This document shows, one piece after another, positions 50,628 to 61,400 of a DNA stretch of 64,000 bases. The translations under genes and the position numbers were made by a program. This DNA comes from a virus. Below the pieces are notes generated by a model that searched no databases, was not told the DNA's origin, and worked only from the letters and a program-made list of their open reading frames with translations. Numbering within the stretch: position 1 is the first letter of the stretch; every line of letters begins with the position of its first letter. Where the stretch lies: positions 31,187-95,186 of IMG/VR virus record IMGVR_UViG_3300047564_001181. The stretch is one strand, 5' to 3'.

Positions 50628-51128
50628 TTATGAACGGGTGTAGTCGTAGCTCAGAACTAGGGTTGAGGCAAATCTAGGTGCAAATGACCGTTCTGTTTGC
50701 TTTAACTCCTGCATAACAAATAGGTCTTGAGAGCACTTTACGAACTTAAACTTAATTGAGTCATTGTTAATATGGCTATTTATTCCTCTGGCAGAGGTGT
50801 CAAATTTGTTAAGGTGGTCTTGAAGGAAGTTTTTAATAGCATAAAGTTTGTCTGGAGAGGGGGCTATAATGGTATAAATTGCCTTCTCACATTTGACCTC
50901 CCACATTTTCCCATAAGACTCTTCAAATAGGTAGTCGTATATGATAAAGGTCTTTCCTGTGTCTTCGCCTTGATTTTCATGAATAGGAAAGATTGGAATA
51001 TTGTCATAGTCATCTGGGTTAATAATACTGGTTGGCAAACCTGCAACTCCAGCAACATCTCCAGAGATTAAGTCCCATACATATTCATTAATCAAATTGA
51101 TTGGTAATACCCTATAATCTATTGGCAT
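50628..51128 (-). CDS. tail terminator / completion-like protein
   Basis: A 166-residue protein between the HK97 gp10-like gene and the major tail protein, where the tail terminator is expected. It has a mixed fold with GKTFIIYDYLFEES and a Lys/Phe helix (LYAIKNFLQDHLNKFD), reminiscent of the gpU/terminator fold. It overlaps the upstream gene by 17 bp. The assignment is by order. Confidence 0.6.
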   Translation of the reverse strand: MPIDYRVLPINLINEYVWDLISGDVAGVAGLPTSIINPDDYDNIPIFPIHENQGEDTGKTFIIYDYLFEESYGKMWEVKCEKAIYTIIAPSPDKLYAIKNFLQDHLNKFDTSARGINSHINNDSIKFKFVKCSQDLFVMQELKQTERSFAPRFASTLVLSYDYTRS

Positions 51129-51810
51129 TGCTTTCTACCTTTCCAGCTATTCCATATGCAGCCTGTGCAGCTTGTTGAGCATGTTGATTCACAGCACCAG
51201 CACTAATTCTTGAAGAAACCTTCATAGTCTCCTCTGAAATACCTTGTTCAATTGTATCATAAAAGCCTGAGTCTCTAAGTGCATTGTTTGGAAGTCTAGA
51301 CTTAAAGTATTCTTCAAATACTGCTCTAAATGAACCAGCAACATATGGACCTCCTGGGTTTTGTACATATGTAGACCTAGCAAAAATTTGTTCTCCATCA
51401 ATTTCAAACGCTAAGAACTCTGAACTTTTAGGAGTAATTACTAATGGCTGACCAGACTCCATTATGAATGCTTTCTTAACAAATACTTGTCCATTTTCAT
51501 TGGGAACTTTTGAGTCTGTAAAAGAATAAGAAATTGAGCCACCTTTAACCGTAGATTTAAATAATCTTCCAGACTTATTTCCAGTCATTCCAAATTCGTA
51601 TACATGGTGGTATCTATATGGGTCTATTTTTGATACTGCATCTAAATAAGACTCAAAGTATCTAGCAACTATTCTTGCACCAGATTCTTTTATTCTTCCA
51701 CCGACAATTCCTTCTTCAGAAATGTTTGTTAGTAAGCTTCCATGAAACTTAGCAAGAGCCATCATTTTTTCTGGCATAAGGTCTAATTGCCAACCTACCT
51801 TTTTTGCCAT
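51112..51810 (-). CDS. HK97 gp10-like head-tail connector protein
   Basis: A 232-residue protein in the neck gene series. The pattern of a helical start, a central conserved stretch (FVKKAFIMESGQPLVITPKS) and helical end (FRAVFEEYFKSR) resembles the HK97 gp10-like minor tail/neck family. It shares a base with the head closure gene. Moderate certainty. Confidence 0.6.
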   Translation of the reverse strand: MAKKVGWQLDLMPEKMMALAKFHGSLLTNISEEGIVGGRIKESGARIVARYFESYLDAVSKIDPYRYHHVYEFGMTGNKSGRLFKSTVKGGSISYSFTDSKVPNENGQVFVKKAFIMESGQPLVITPKSSEFLAFEIDGEQIFARSTYVQNPGGPYVAGSFRAVFEEYFKSRLPNNALRDSGFYDTIEQGISEETMKVSSRISAGAVNQHAQQAAQAAYGIAGKVESNANRL

Positions 51811-52253
51811 TAGTCTACCTCAAGCGACTGAATCTCTTGTCTCTCCAACATTGTTTCATATTCAAGAACTCTTCCTGTGTGGTCAGTAATTGGTGTGCTA
51901 CCTCTTGGCTCAAAGATGGTTGCCCCGTTTAACCCTCCGTTTAGTTCTCCATATTGATTCTCTTGATAGATAACTTGAGAGTCATTACGAATAGCAACTA
52001 CTCTCATGTTTACATCAATTGGGTCTTTTGACTTAAGCTTAATTGTATTTTCTGGATAGTTGACATATTTGCTAGTAACAAAGTTAGCAGAGTTTGAGCC
52101 TGTAGATGTAGTAACAATACCACGAGCAAGGCAGTCAATTGTTTTGAGCTTTGTCCAAGTCTTCTCAACCGAATTTGTATATTCATTTCTGGTTGTAGTG
52201 GCTTGATAAATATCTGCCTTCATCACATATTTAGATGATGTTACGCAGGTCAT
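51810..52253 (-). CDS. head closure / adaptor-like protein
   Basis: A 147-residue beta-rich protein (KADIYQATTTRNEYTNSVEK, TWTKLKTIDCLARG) in the position of the head closure protein between the connector and gp10-like genes. SPP1 gp16-like proteins have this size and barrel type. TAATG joins it to both neighbours. Confidence 0.6.
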   Translation of the reverse strand: MTCVTSSKYVMKADIYQATTTRNEYTNSVEKTWTKLKTIDCLARGIVTTSTGSNSANFVTSKYVNYPENTIKLKSKDPIDVNMRVVAIRNDSQVIYQENQYGELNGGLNGATIFEPRGSTPITDHTGRVLEYETMLERQEIQSLEVD

Positions 52254-53215
52254 TAGATAGCGAACATCCTTATCGATTTAAACTCTGATATTAGAGAGTC
52301 AACTAAAAGGTTTCCAGTTCCAGAGAAAATAACATCATTAAATTCGATGTCAAATGAATCATTCTTTATGGACTTAAGACCTTTATTTCGGTATGACCAA
52401 TCATTGCACCTCATATCGTCTACAAGGATGATTGTAGCCTCTCTAATGGATTCTGGTACATTCTTCCACCCGTACTCTCCACGGACGCTGTAGATGCTTC
52501 CACGCTCGAAATAGCCAGGGTCTGCAAGGGCTGACATAGCTTTGCCTTCATCAAGGTTGTATCCTGGAAGTGATGGCTTAAGCTGAAGCTTGCTTTTTGT
52601 GACAACTAAAGTATAGTTAAGTAGGTCAATATCCTCTTGAGAGTCATAAACCACTTCGTCATCTTTTACAATCTTGTCATATGATTCAATTCTATACCCA
52701 TCTAGGTATAGTACATCTGTGTCTTCCCCAACTACTGAGATTGTCTTGTATTGAAGTCTAATCTTTTCATCAATCTTTGAATTAATGAACATTCTTGCTT
52801 GGCGTTCCCAACGCTCAAGAGTTGTACGCTTAACTTCTGAAGTAGTTGCTGGTGTTCCAGAAACAATCGTTAGTCCTAGTTCTTCTGCTAATTCGTCAGC
52901 AGTAACATATGGTCTTACTAAAGATATGTCTAAAAAGTCTGTTGTGTATGAGCCGTTAGAACCAACGCTAGAAACGCCACTTGGAGTTCCATAGTCTAGG
53001 ATTTCAATTCCAATTCTAAGTTTTCTATCGTATTTGCAAATGTCTGAAGAAAGTTCAAATGTCCAAGTATTTCCAGCAGCATCTGTTGCTTCATCAGCAA
53101 ACAATACTTCGTCTAGGTCGAGGTCGGTAATTGTATAGACAACAGAGTCTGTCGTTGCTGGTGCAGTATAGGTAATGATAAGTCCATCACCCTCGGTTGT
53201 CAAATACTCTTTCAT
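52253..53215 (-). CDS. head-tail connector protein with N-terminal extension
   Basis: A 320-residue protein. Residues 1-110 form a beta-sandwich-like extension (TEGDGLIITYTAPATTDSVV). From about 115 the sequence becomes a helical gp6-like connector (VTADELAEELG, TTLERWERQARMFINSKIDE). The extension could decorate the neck or contact the head. It starts 3 bp from the SAP-like gene. Confidence 0.65.
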   Translation of the reverse strand: MKEYLTTEGDGLIITYTAPATTDSVVYTITDLDLDEVLFADEATDAAGNTWTFELSSDICKYDRKLRIGIEILDYGTPSGVSSVGSNGSYTTDFLDISLVRPYVTADELAEELGLTIVSGTPATTSEVKRTTLERWERQARMFINSKIDEKIRLQYKTISVVGEDTDVLYLDGYRIESYDKIVKDDEVVYDSQEDIDLLNYTLVVTKSKLQLKPSLPGYNLDEGKAMSALADPGYFERGSIYSVRGEYGWKNVPESIREATIILVDDMRCNDWSYRNKGLKSIKNDSFDIEFNDVIFSGTGNLLVDSLISEFKSIRMFAI

Positions 53216-53218
53216 GTC

Positions 53219-53623
53219 TTATACCTTGTAAAACGACTTCACTTCTTCTGGTGTAGCCACTCTTACTTCGTCCTTTCCTAGTCTTAAAATTTCTTCGGCT
53301 TTTTCTTTTGTAAAAACCATAAACGGTTCTTCCATTGTGAAATATGCCTTATTTGAGATGTTAAGTGCAGACCTTGGGTAAACCATCTTCAGAATAACTG
53401 ACTCTGCCTTTGTCTCATTTTTTACTTCTACTGGCTCTACTTTAGCAGATTCTGCTTCTTCATAGCCAAACTCGGTTTGTGTTGCCTTTTCATAATCTTC
53501 GTATGTAAATCCTGAATCATTGATTAAACTAATAATATCTGCTTTTTTGGTTGTGGTTTTTAAATCGATGTGTAAAATCTTACAAACAACTTTTAGTTCG
53601 TTAACTGTCATATTTTCAAACAT
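53219..53623 (-). CDS. SAP/HeH-type domain protein of the head module
   Basis: A 134-residue protein. Its first 40 residues (MTVNELKVVCKILHIDLKTT, then KKADIISLIND) form a SAP/HeH helix-extension-helix, known to bind nucleic acid. The second half is a small conserved domain (YFTMEEPFMVFTKEKAEEIL). This type of gene is common right after the capsid gene in tailed phages. It has an AGGAGGAAAT ribosome site. Confidence 0.8.
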   Translation of the reverse strand: MFENMTVNELKVVCKILHIDLKTTTKKADIISLINDSGFTYEDYEKATQTEFGYEEAESAKVEPVEVKNETKAESVILKMVYPRSALNISNKAYFTMEEPFMVFTKEKAEEILRLGKDEVRVATPEEVKSFYKV

Positions 53624-53667
53624 ATTTCCTCCTACCTAATTGTACTACAAAATGAAACAAAAACAGA

Positions 53668-53693
53668 GAGGGGCTACCAAATGGTAGCCCCTC
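53668..53693 (-). terminator. rho-independent terminator after the capsid gene
   Basis: An 11-bp perfect stem (GAGGGGCTACC with GGTAGCCCCTC, loop ATTT on the minus strand) is followed by TCTGTTTTTGTTTCATTTT. It lies 17 bp after the capsid stop and should leave capsid mRNA in excess. Confidence 0.9.
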
Positions 53694-53709
53694 AAGTTTA
53701 CGCTTAAGA

Positions 53710-54759
53710 TTAAGCAGTAGGAACGCCGTATGCAATTGCAGATTTCTCTTCAAGTGCAACGCCCATACGAACGAATACAGTGTATTCTACTGTATCTTTC
53801 TTAGGCTTGAATTCACGGTGTACTGTGACATCTCTTTGGAAGCCCCAAATACGGTTCGAAGGAACTGTAAGGTCAACAAAGTTGTCTGGATACAATGGAA
53901 CTTCCAATACTGGAAGACCGAAGACCAGGTACTGAGCACCTGCAGGTCCACCAATTTGTGGGAGCTGACCATCGATTACACGCTGTGCAACAGCCTCTGG
54001 AACAGAGTTCATGTTGCGTAGGTCTTGTAGCAACTCTTGTAGGTGCTTGGAGTTCATGTAGAACTTCAAGTCCTGACGGCGAGCCTTGAATTTACGAGGC
54101 AATGCGTTGTAAATTGCTTCAAGAGCATCAAGTGTAAGTTTATCAGAGGAGTTATCTCCAGAGTCTGGAGTAGCTTCCCAAATGTCAGTCATTGTTGCAG
54201 CAGCAGCTGCAGCTTCGTGAGCACCTGTTACTGTTGCATCTTTTACCTGACGCACAAAACCTGCGAGTGTATTATCGTATGTACCGTTGCCTGAAGTCGC
54301 TGGGCGACCATTGATAGCAATGTCTTCCAAGTCGTTACCGAACTGGGTAGCCATGAGACGGACGATATGGTCCTCAAGGTTCTGTCCCTCAATGTTATCC
54401 TCAAGGGATTCAGTTGAGATTTCGTAGTCTAGTCGGAACTTAGTTGTTGTAAGTTCGACTTTAGTAAATGCTGGAGCTGAGTTTGAACCAGTATCTTCTG
54501 CCTGTGTAGCCTTTGCAACCAAACGGGAACCAACACGAACTTTATCAAGTTCCATTGTATTACCACGCATTGTTACACGGCGACCATCATTAGCCAATAC
54601 CATTTCATCAAAAATGTAATCAATGAACTGGCGTGATTGCTCTGGATTCAGAACACCACCAGCGTCATTAGAATTACCTTCTGCTGTCATAGCACCTGGG
54701 CTAGTAAGCGGAGAAAGAACTGTGCCACTAGCGGCAGCTTTTTCTAGAATATCGCTCAT
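53710..54759 (-). CDS. major capsid protein, HK97 fold
   Basis: A 349-residue protein. The N-arm-like start, LDYEISTESLEDN (about 115-127), a loop (QFGNDLEDIAINGRPATSGN) and a C-terminal DVTVHREFKPKKDTVEYTVF match HK97-type capsids of actinophages. A strong GAGGTGA ribosome site and the terminator downstream fit high expression. It is preceded by the protease/scaffold gene. No separate decoration protein is recognised. Confidence 0.93.
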   Translation of the reverse strand: MSDILEKAAASGTVLSPLTSPGAMTAEGNSNDAGGVLNPEQSRQFIDYIFDEMVLANDGRRVTMRGNTMELDKVRVGSRLVAKATQAEDTGSNSAPAFTKVELTTTKFRLDYEISTESLEDNIEGQNLEDHIVRLMATQFGNDLEDIAINGRPATSGNGTYDNTLAGFVRQVKDATVTGAHEAAAAAATMTDIWEATPDSGDNSSDKLTLDALEAIYNALPRKFKARRQDLKFYMNSKHLQELLQDLRNMNSVPEAVAQRVIDGQLPQIGGPAGAQYLVFGLPVLEVPLYPDNFVDLTVPSNRIWGFQRDVTVHREFKPKKDTVEYTVFVRMGVALEEKSAIAYGVPTA

Positions 54760-54782
54760 TTTTATTTTTTCACCTCTCTTTT

Positions 54783-56531
54783 CTATTCAAAGATTTCTGC
54801 GGAACCGAGGAAACGCCCGCCCCACAACGATTTTCTCATTGTGGTAGTCTGTTTTGCTTCTGGAAGATTTTCAATCTCACCAGATTTGCGTACTGCTGTG
54901 TCATTCTCAACGGATTCCACTCTTCCGTTAAGGGCATCTAATGCTGCCTGTACTTCAGCTAACGCTTTGTTTAGTTGTTCGTGCTTTTCAGCTGTTGCTT
55001 TTGCAATGTCTGCTACTGATGTAGCGACTGTTGCAATTGCAATGTTATTAGCTTCTGCACTCTTTTCAAAAGACTCTGTGATAAATGTTTTAACACCCTC
55101 TAGTGCTTTTTCAACATCAACTCCAGCTGCCTCACCGTCTTCGGTGGAAGCGTCTGCAGGAACTTCGACAACCTCTTCGGCTGCTTCTTCTACAGCGTCT
55201 TCAGCTTCTTCAACAACTTCGTCAACAGTTTCAACAATTTCATCAGACTTTTCTACTGTCTCTTCTACTGCTTCTGCTTCTTCTACAACTTCAACCTCAA
55301 CTTGTGGGGTTTCAACTGCTTCTGTATTCTCTGTGTTTTCAGCCACTTCAACACCTCCTTTAATAAGTGGTTTGGCAACCTGAGTTGCCTTATCTGTCTC
55401 TTCGACAGAAACTTGTGTAAGAGACTTGACAACTTTTGCCGTCCATGCTCTTAATGTTTTCATTTTATGACCCACTCTTACTCCCGATGGTCTCCATTGT
55501 CCTTTGCTATCTTGTCGATATACTTCAATAACAACCGCAGGGTCTTCCTCTGTTCCAGTTACAGTTACGGAGGAGTTCGGTACATTAATTTTACCACGAG
55601 TTACTACTCTGGTCACCTTGCCTCTTGCGGTTCCACCAGATGAGTTCCATTGTACAAAATCTCCAGATGAAAATGCTGCTTTATTTAGTGGTTTTTCAAT
55701 AATTTTTGGAGATTCTTCTAAATCCTCTGTTTCAATTGTTCCAGGCATTGGCTTTGGGTATTTAGTTGGAGTATCTTCATTTGTGACTACTCCATCAGCC
55801 TTAGTAATATGACCATTAATCATTTTCCACATAGCCTTATCCATGTCTTCGCCTTCAACGATATCTAGCCAACCAATTGGAGATAGGTCTTTTTCACAAA
55901 CTAAGCAATCTCTTGTTTCAGAAAAATCTGTGTAGGCAAGTTGGTCAGTTTCGCACCAGAATACATTCTGAATGTCTGACTTATTAAAAATTGAAGAAGC
56001 AACACCATCTTTGTCCATTTTTTCAACGGAGAAAATGTTTGCTAGTTGGTTTGCTGGTGAATCTACCAAAGAAAGTTCTACAAGGTCATAATCTTTAATT
56101 ACTCTAACTGTTGAGTCGGATGTTGCATCGTAAGCCTTTTCAAAGTCTTTTACTGCTCCACCGATAGAAAATCCAGTTAGAGTGCCGTCAAGAACCATTT
56201 CCCACACCTCTTGAGCACCCTTTGAAATATAAGTATCAACATACACGCCACGATATTGCTTATTTGTGTTTTTATCGAAGAAAGTATCTGTTCTGAAATT
56301 AACCATTTTACCAGCTGGAATTGGCTGGTGCATTAATCTAACATTTCCACGAAAACGCTCGAAGGCTTTTTGTGAAGCTTCGGATGTAACAATATCACCT
56401 TGTCGGTCAACATTGTCAAGAGTTGCAAACCCTGAAACAAGTCGTTTTTCAGCATCCACCTTGGAGATAGGCATTGTCAGGGTGACATGGTTGCCGTCTG
56501 TTGCGAGATGTGCTTTGTTGATATCAATCAT
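54783..56531 (-). CDS. prohead protease fused to tudor-like and scaffold-like regions
   Basis: A 582-residue fusion. Residues about 1-175 are an S78-type HK97 protease with the catalytic His in RLMHQ and Ser in ELSLVDSPAN. Then comes a zinc-ribbon-like insert with CLVC (about 200-250) and an HVA/tudor-like barrel (SGDFVQWNSSGGTARGKVTR), also found in the 12895-13575 protein. A Glu/Val/Ala-rich linker and a helical scaffold-like tail (EKHEQLNKALAEVQAALDAL) end the protein. The protease would mature the prohead and destroy the scaffold part. A GTG six codons earlier is possible. Confidence 0.88.
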   Translation of the reverse strand: MIDINKAHLATDGNHVTLTMPISKVDAEKRLVSGFATLDNVDRQGDIVTSEASQKAFERFRGNVRLMHQPIPAGKMVNFRTDTFFDKNTNKQYRGVYVDTYISKGAQEVWEMVLDGTLTGFSIGGAVKDFEKAYDATSDSTVRVIKDYDLVELSLVDSPANQLANIFSVEKMDKDGVASSIFNKSDIQNVFWCETDQLAYTDFSETRDCLVCEKDLSPIGWLDIVEGEDMDKAMWKMINGHITKADGVVTNEDTPTKYPKPMPGTIETEDLEESPKIIEKPLNKAAFSSGDFVQWNSSGGTARGKVTRVVTRGKINVPNSSVTVTGTEEDPAVVIEVYRQDSKGQWRPSGVRVGHKMKTLRAWTAKVVKSLTQVSVEETDKATQVAKPLIKGGVEVAENTENTEAVETPQVEVEVVEEAEAVEETVEKSDEIVETVDEVVEEAEDAVEEAAEEVVEVPADASTEDGEAAGVDVEKALEGVKTFITESFEKSAEANNIAIATVATSVADIAKATAEKHEQLNKALAEVQAALDALNGRVESVENDTAVRKSGEIENLPEAKQTTTMRKSLWGGRFLGSAEIFE

Positions 56532-56564
56532 TGCAGTTTTATTATACACCCTTATTATTTATTA

Positions 56565-58130
56565 TCATGCTTGCTGTCTTCCAGCACCTTGTTCATTACG
56601 AACTCCAGTGTTAGAATCTCCAGCATTTGCAGACCTTTCTTGGTCTCTTCTTCTATTTCCAGTAGCCTGAGCAGTTTGTTCAGAGGCTTGCTGACCAGTC
56701 ATTTGAACTGGTGTATCTCCACCATCCATCTGCGGAAGTCCAAGTCTTGGTCTAATTTCATTAGGAACAATAACCTTCATTCTTAGATATCTTTCATCAA
56801 TCTTAGACTGTGTATCTTCGTCAGTAAGTGTAAGCTCGTTGAAGTGTAACTTAAATGAGTCTGTTTTTTCGCCAATAATTCTATTAATTTTCTTTTCAAG
56901 CATATCTTGAATTGGTCTACATACCTGCTCTTTAAAGGTTCTATCGAATTCTTTAGCAGCAGCAATTGAAACATTTCCAATGGATGCAACCTTCGAGATA
57001 GGAACTCTGTGAGCCATGAGGATATCCTCAAGTGTGCTTCTTCTGTAGTTGTTGAATGAAGAATCCTGAATACCATTTTCAATAGCTTCTAGCTTAAGCT
57101 CTACCTTGCCGTTTCCGTCATCTGGTGGCAACGGTACAACTACTGTTCTGTGAGATTGTCCCTTTAGCTTATTCTGGAAAAACTCAAATATTTGAGCTTC
57201 TGATTCACGGCTAAGCTTTGCACCCTTAACGATGACCATGTATCTTGGAACTGCTTTGTTTTCAAAATATTCAAGGTTATAGCGTGATGCAAACTCCTGA
57301 CCAGCAATTGAGTTCTTTGCAGGAACTGCTGCTGGAATTCCATAGTAAGTATTTGTTGGTGTGTAATTCTTTAGATGAATAATTTCATTTGGGCGAGGGT
57401 CTGTTCCAATTGGGTTTGGTTGATTAACATCTTGGAAGTTTCTAAAGAATACAGCCTTTCCCTGTTGAATTTGAACAAACCCATCACGAAGTCTACGGAC
57501 ACGAACATTTTGACATGGGATATGACCAATGTATCCAATTTCTCCAGTCGTCTTTCGTCCAATCTCAAGGTATCCGTTACCAGTTGCTTCAAGGTCAATG
57601 AATACTTTTGTAAGAATTGATGTAAAAGTTTCTTCATCATTTCTTGATTCTAGCCACTCTGTAACCTCTTGTTTTTGACGCTCAATCTTTTTACGAGCAC
57701 GAGAAAGTTGTTCTGGTTCATTTATATCTTCAAGTCTTTGCGTAACAGAAAGTGATGGCTCAAGTGTGTATCCAAGACCTACAATGTTTGCTGCTTTAGC
57801 ATTAATTGCCGCATAGTTTGCTGGAGATACTTCATAAATTCTTGCAAGGGCAACCATGTTGTATGGAGGCTCGACAACATCGAATAGTCCATACCCATAC
57901 TTATCTGGAATAATTTGAGAGGTTTCTGCACCATCTCCAGACTGCTCGTTATTGTCAGCCTTCTTTAATTTTCTTTGTGCCTGACGGCGGAAATTGTGAG
58001 AAAGCCCACCAAGTTTAAGATATGAATCTATGGACTTGGAAAACTCGTCAGCAGCTTGAACTAGCGGCTCTCCGTCCGATAATACATCTGTTCTAACATT
58101 GGTGATAAATACTTCGCTATTTTCTTGCAT
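56565..58130 (-). CDS. portal protein
   Basis: A 521-residue portal. It has the expected order after terminase-distal genes, with PPYNMVALARIYEVSPANYA early, the clip/wing region, then QEFASRYNLEYFENKAVPRY and ILMAHRVPISKVASIGNVS in the stem/crown part. The C-terminus is polar and Gln-rich. It forms the dodecameric DNA gate. The frame is open to 58181; that GTG has an AGAGAGG upstream, so the true start is uncertain within 17 codons. Confidence 0.92.
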   Translation of the reverse strand: MQENSEVFITNVRTDVLSDGEPLVQAADEFSKSIDSYLKLGGLSHNFRRQAQRKLKKADNNEQSGDGAETSQIIPDKYGYGLFDVVEPPYNMVALARIYEVSPANYAAINAKAANIVGLGYTLEPSLSVTQRLEDINEPEQLSRARKKIERQKQEVTEWLESRNDEETFTSILTKVFIDLEATGNGYLEIGRKTTGEIGYIGHIPCQNVRVRRLRDGFVQIQQGKAVFFRNFQDVNQPNPIGTDPRPNEIIHLKNYTPTNTYYGIPAAVPAKNSIAGQEFASRYNLEYFENKAVPRYMVIVKGAKLSRESEAQIFEFFQNKLKGQSHRTVVVPLPPDDGNGKVELKLEAIENGIQDSSFNNYRRSTLEDILMAHRVPISKVASIGNVSIAAAKEFDRTFKEQVCRPIQDMLEKKINRIIGEKTDSFKLHFNELTLTDEDTQSKIDERYLRMKVIVPNEIRPRLGLPQMDGGDTPVQMTGQQASEQTAQATGNRRRDQERSANAGDSNTGVRNEQGAGRQQA

Positions 58131-58449
58131 TTTGGAAAAGTTCTCTCCAGTTTCCTGTGTCACCATACGGGGTGTATCCACTTGCCATCCTCTCTACATC
58201 TTCTTTATACTGAGTTTCAGTTGCTCTACCAACTCCAGGCATAAACATAGCCTGTCCGTCTGGTTTTCCGTAATAAGCAGCCGCATCAGCAAGTGCTTTC
58301 ATTTTTTTAATATCATATTGCATTGAGGGAACATTTAGTGTGTTACCTTGGTCGTCCATAAAAGGCTCTCCATTTGGGAGAATCCAGACATAAATACCAT
58401 AATTGGCACTGTTCTGTACCACCTGTATTTTATTTTCTCTTTTTGCCAT
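58117..58449 (-). CDS. hypothetical protein upstream of portal (110 aa)
   Basis: A 110-residue protein beginning MAKRENKIQVVQNSANYGIY, with VWILPNGEPFMDDQGNTLNV and a helical middle. The pattern 'YGVYvW.lpdG....D..Gn.L.v.s...D..ki..l..aA.yyG' occurs in a small protein next to portal in many actinophages; its function is unknown. It overlaps the portal start. Confidence 0.8.
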   Translation of the reverse strand: MAKRENKIQVVQNSANYGIYVWILPNGEPFMDDQGNTLNVPSMQYDIKKMKALADAAAYYGKPDGQAMFMPGVGRATETQYKEDVERMASGYTPYGDTGNWRELFQNARK

Positions 58450-58464
58450 GCCACTATTCTACCA

Positions 58465-61400
58465 TTAAATTGTTATTGTTGCTTTAGCAACTAGGTCTGT
58501 TTTCTCTTTTACACCTTCAAAGGTATAGGCATCTACCTTTTTTAGATATGGAGACTCTGCCCATACAAGGTGGGTGCTTGTACTAACCCAGTGAGTTCCT
58601 TTATTTGTTACCCCGTCTTTTACATACACAACACTGCCGACAGAAGGATTGGTCTGTCTTGTAAGGGTTAAGGTTGTAATCTTAGACGGATTATTTGCAT
58701 CTCCATATGTAAATCCTACAATGAATATGCCGTTTTGAGAAGAGGTTGATTGATTTTTCAAAAGAACCCTGTCTCCGTCTTGAATATAGGTTCCATCAAT
58801 TAACAGTTGATTTGTCGTGGGGTCAGTTATTGTAAGATTTCCCGTTGTCCCCGTGAATGGCTCATTGATTCTCGAAGCTAGGTCAACATCTACAAGCAAA
58901 GCAGTCTGAGTGGTTGGAACAGACATTGGCTGATATATCTCTGTATTATTTGATATCTCAGAATCATAGAATATGATTTCGTTGGAGCCTGACGGGTCTA
59001 CAGCAAGCTTATACGCACCCTTATATAGATTATTTATCATTGTAACTTCGGTTAAGGTGATATCTCCAACAGCCCCATCTAAGGTTAGAATCTCGTCTAG
59101 ATAGAAGTCTGATTTATTGGTTGCATGTCCAAAAACAATATCTACATTTGTAGATTCTGCAACTATCATTCTAGCATTAAAGGCAACAACGATATGTGTC
59201 CAAACACCAGCAGTAAAGCTATTTGAAGTGCTTCCATTTACCCAAGCAGTTCCTCCTCCAGAAAGCGTTATGGTTGAGCCACTTGATGTCATTGTTCTAG
59301 TATTTGTCCCATCAGTAACAGTAAATAATGTTCTTGTGTCAGAATCTGGGATGTTAACAAAGAAACTTAATCCTAGTAAGCCAGATGTTGAATCGTCTCC
59401 ACTTGTTGTTCCAAGGTCATAGTTAATTTTTGCAGTTCTTCCAACTCTTAATCCACCAACTTCTTCTGTCCAAAAGAATGGTGTTTCTCTATAGTCTGGT
59501 AAGTGTAAATCTTTTTTGGAGTCAGTAAATGTAAGCTCAACATCTGGACCATTACATGTAATTGTAGATGTGTAAACCCCAGAAGATTCTTCTACCTCTA
59601 AAGATGATAATCTAAAGTATGAAACGGTAGTTGGGTTTTCTTCAACATCATTGGAGTTGAATGTCATTGTAATTAGCAACGCTCTTGTCTCTCCAGAGCT
59701 TTTACCCATAATATTTTTGATATGAGTTCTGTTGGTTATAGTCTCAGATGTAAACCATGTGTCATCAGCCTCTTGATATATTTGATTAAATGATGAATAG
59801 TCTGTATCTAATTGGGAGTAAGAAGAGTATTCCGTATCAAGTGCTGAGTAGTCTGCGTATGGCTCTATTACCGTATTTCCAATTGGAGTGGCTGTAACCG
59901 TTAGTTCTGCACTATCGTGTCCCCATTCAACTCTATTTGGTCCAATAATTCCATTTACGCCGTCTAGTCTTTTAGCATCAATTTTAAACTTTATCCAACC
60001 AGTTGATTTAACCACAAATCTTTTTTGTGTTGAGTTAAATTCTGCAGTATATTTATTAATTCTGGTATTTGCATCAGTATATATTCCAGAGCTGGTAGAT
60101 GTTATGTTTGTATCTAGTTGAACTACTTTTTGTAGACCGCCATTAAATCTTTCTATTTCTGAGTCCGTCAGGTCTGCAATGTTTTCTTTTTCGTCAAAAA
60201 TATTGTTAGACATAAATCTTAAGTTTGCGGAATACGCAATTGGGAATAGTCCAGGATTTTCAAATGTTGTTTGTGCTCCAGTTCCACCACTAACCTGTTG
60301 AAATATTGTAATTTCATTAGATGTTGAATTAAAGAAATATCCAACCGAAAAGCTTCCATTGATTCCACCAGAAATTGTAGAGCCAATTTTTGTTCCACCA
60401 TCATTATTGATTTGATAGTAGATTCCTTCACCGCTTGCTTCTTTAAGAATGTATATTTTTAAGAAGTATTCATCATTTATTGGGTCTTGTAAAACCATTA
60501 AGGTTTTAACATCTCCAGTTGTTGGCGAAGTTTGTGCCGTTGTCTTGTGGAATACCCCAGCAAAACCACTTCCATTTGGTGTAGAATCTGAAGAACTTGT
60601 TTTTACATAACTTCCATACCTTTGTGGATTAATCTCAACAAGCCCACCGACATCCATTCTTAGTCCTTGTGTTCCGTCCCATGAGAATACGCTAGATGTT
60701 TTATCTTCTGTGTATTTCATTGATGGCTGTTCAAAGTTATTAATTCTTAGGTGGTCTTTTTCAATAACTAAATTGTTTGACTCTGTGTTGTTCATCCAAG
60801 AAGAACCATTGTATTTTTGAATAACTCCAGCAAACTTTGATTGTGCTAGAGAAAGATTATATCTGTATCCACCAAAATTGCCAGCTAGTGATTCTGGAAC
60901 TTCATATCCTAGTCCGTATACCATGTGTCTTCTTGCCGTAAGAGTAGTCATTGCATATGCATAAATAGCAATATCGTCTAAAGCATAATCTAATCCAAAG
61001 TGGAAAAATCTAAATACATCACTTGCTAACACATAAGATGTAGACAAAATGTTATTTTTAAATTGAACTGTTTTTCCTATCCCGTTTACAATCAGGGATA
61101 CTGAGTCTTCTTTATAGACAAATGCAACATGAAATGGCTTAGACATATTTTCAACTGGAACTACTACTTTTGTTACATTCCCAGCGGTATCTCCAACAAT
61201 GCCAATAAAGGAAGAGTTATGAACATATACGCCAGTCTGGGAACTATCCTTTCCTACAATCTTTTGCATTGTAGATGTTGATAAAGTCGTTTTAGGTTTT
61301 ATCCAAAACTCTAGAGTCATTGGGTCTGCTTTATATCTGGTTGTAGCAAATCCCATTGCTGGAATCTGTACTGCACCCAATGTAGCCGTAGCATTATTTT

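Noticed and set aside
54841-55383. Serine/threonine-rich plus-strand frame
   Set aside because: Mirror of the Glu/Val/Ala-rich linker of the protease/scaffold gene; low complexity and no start signals.
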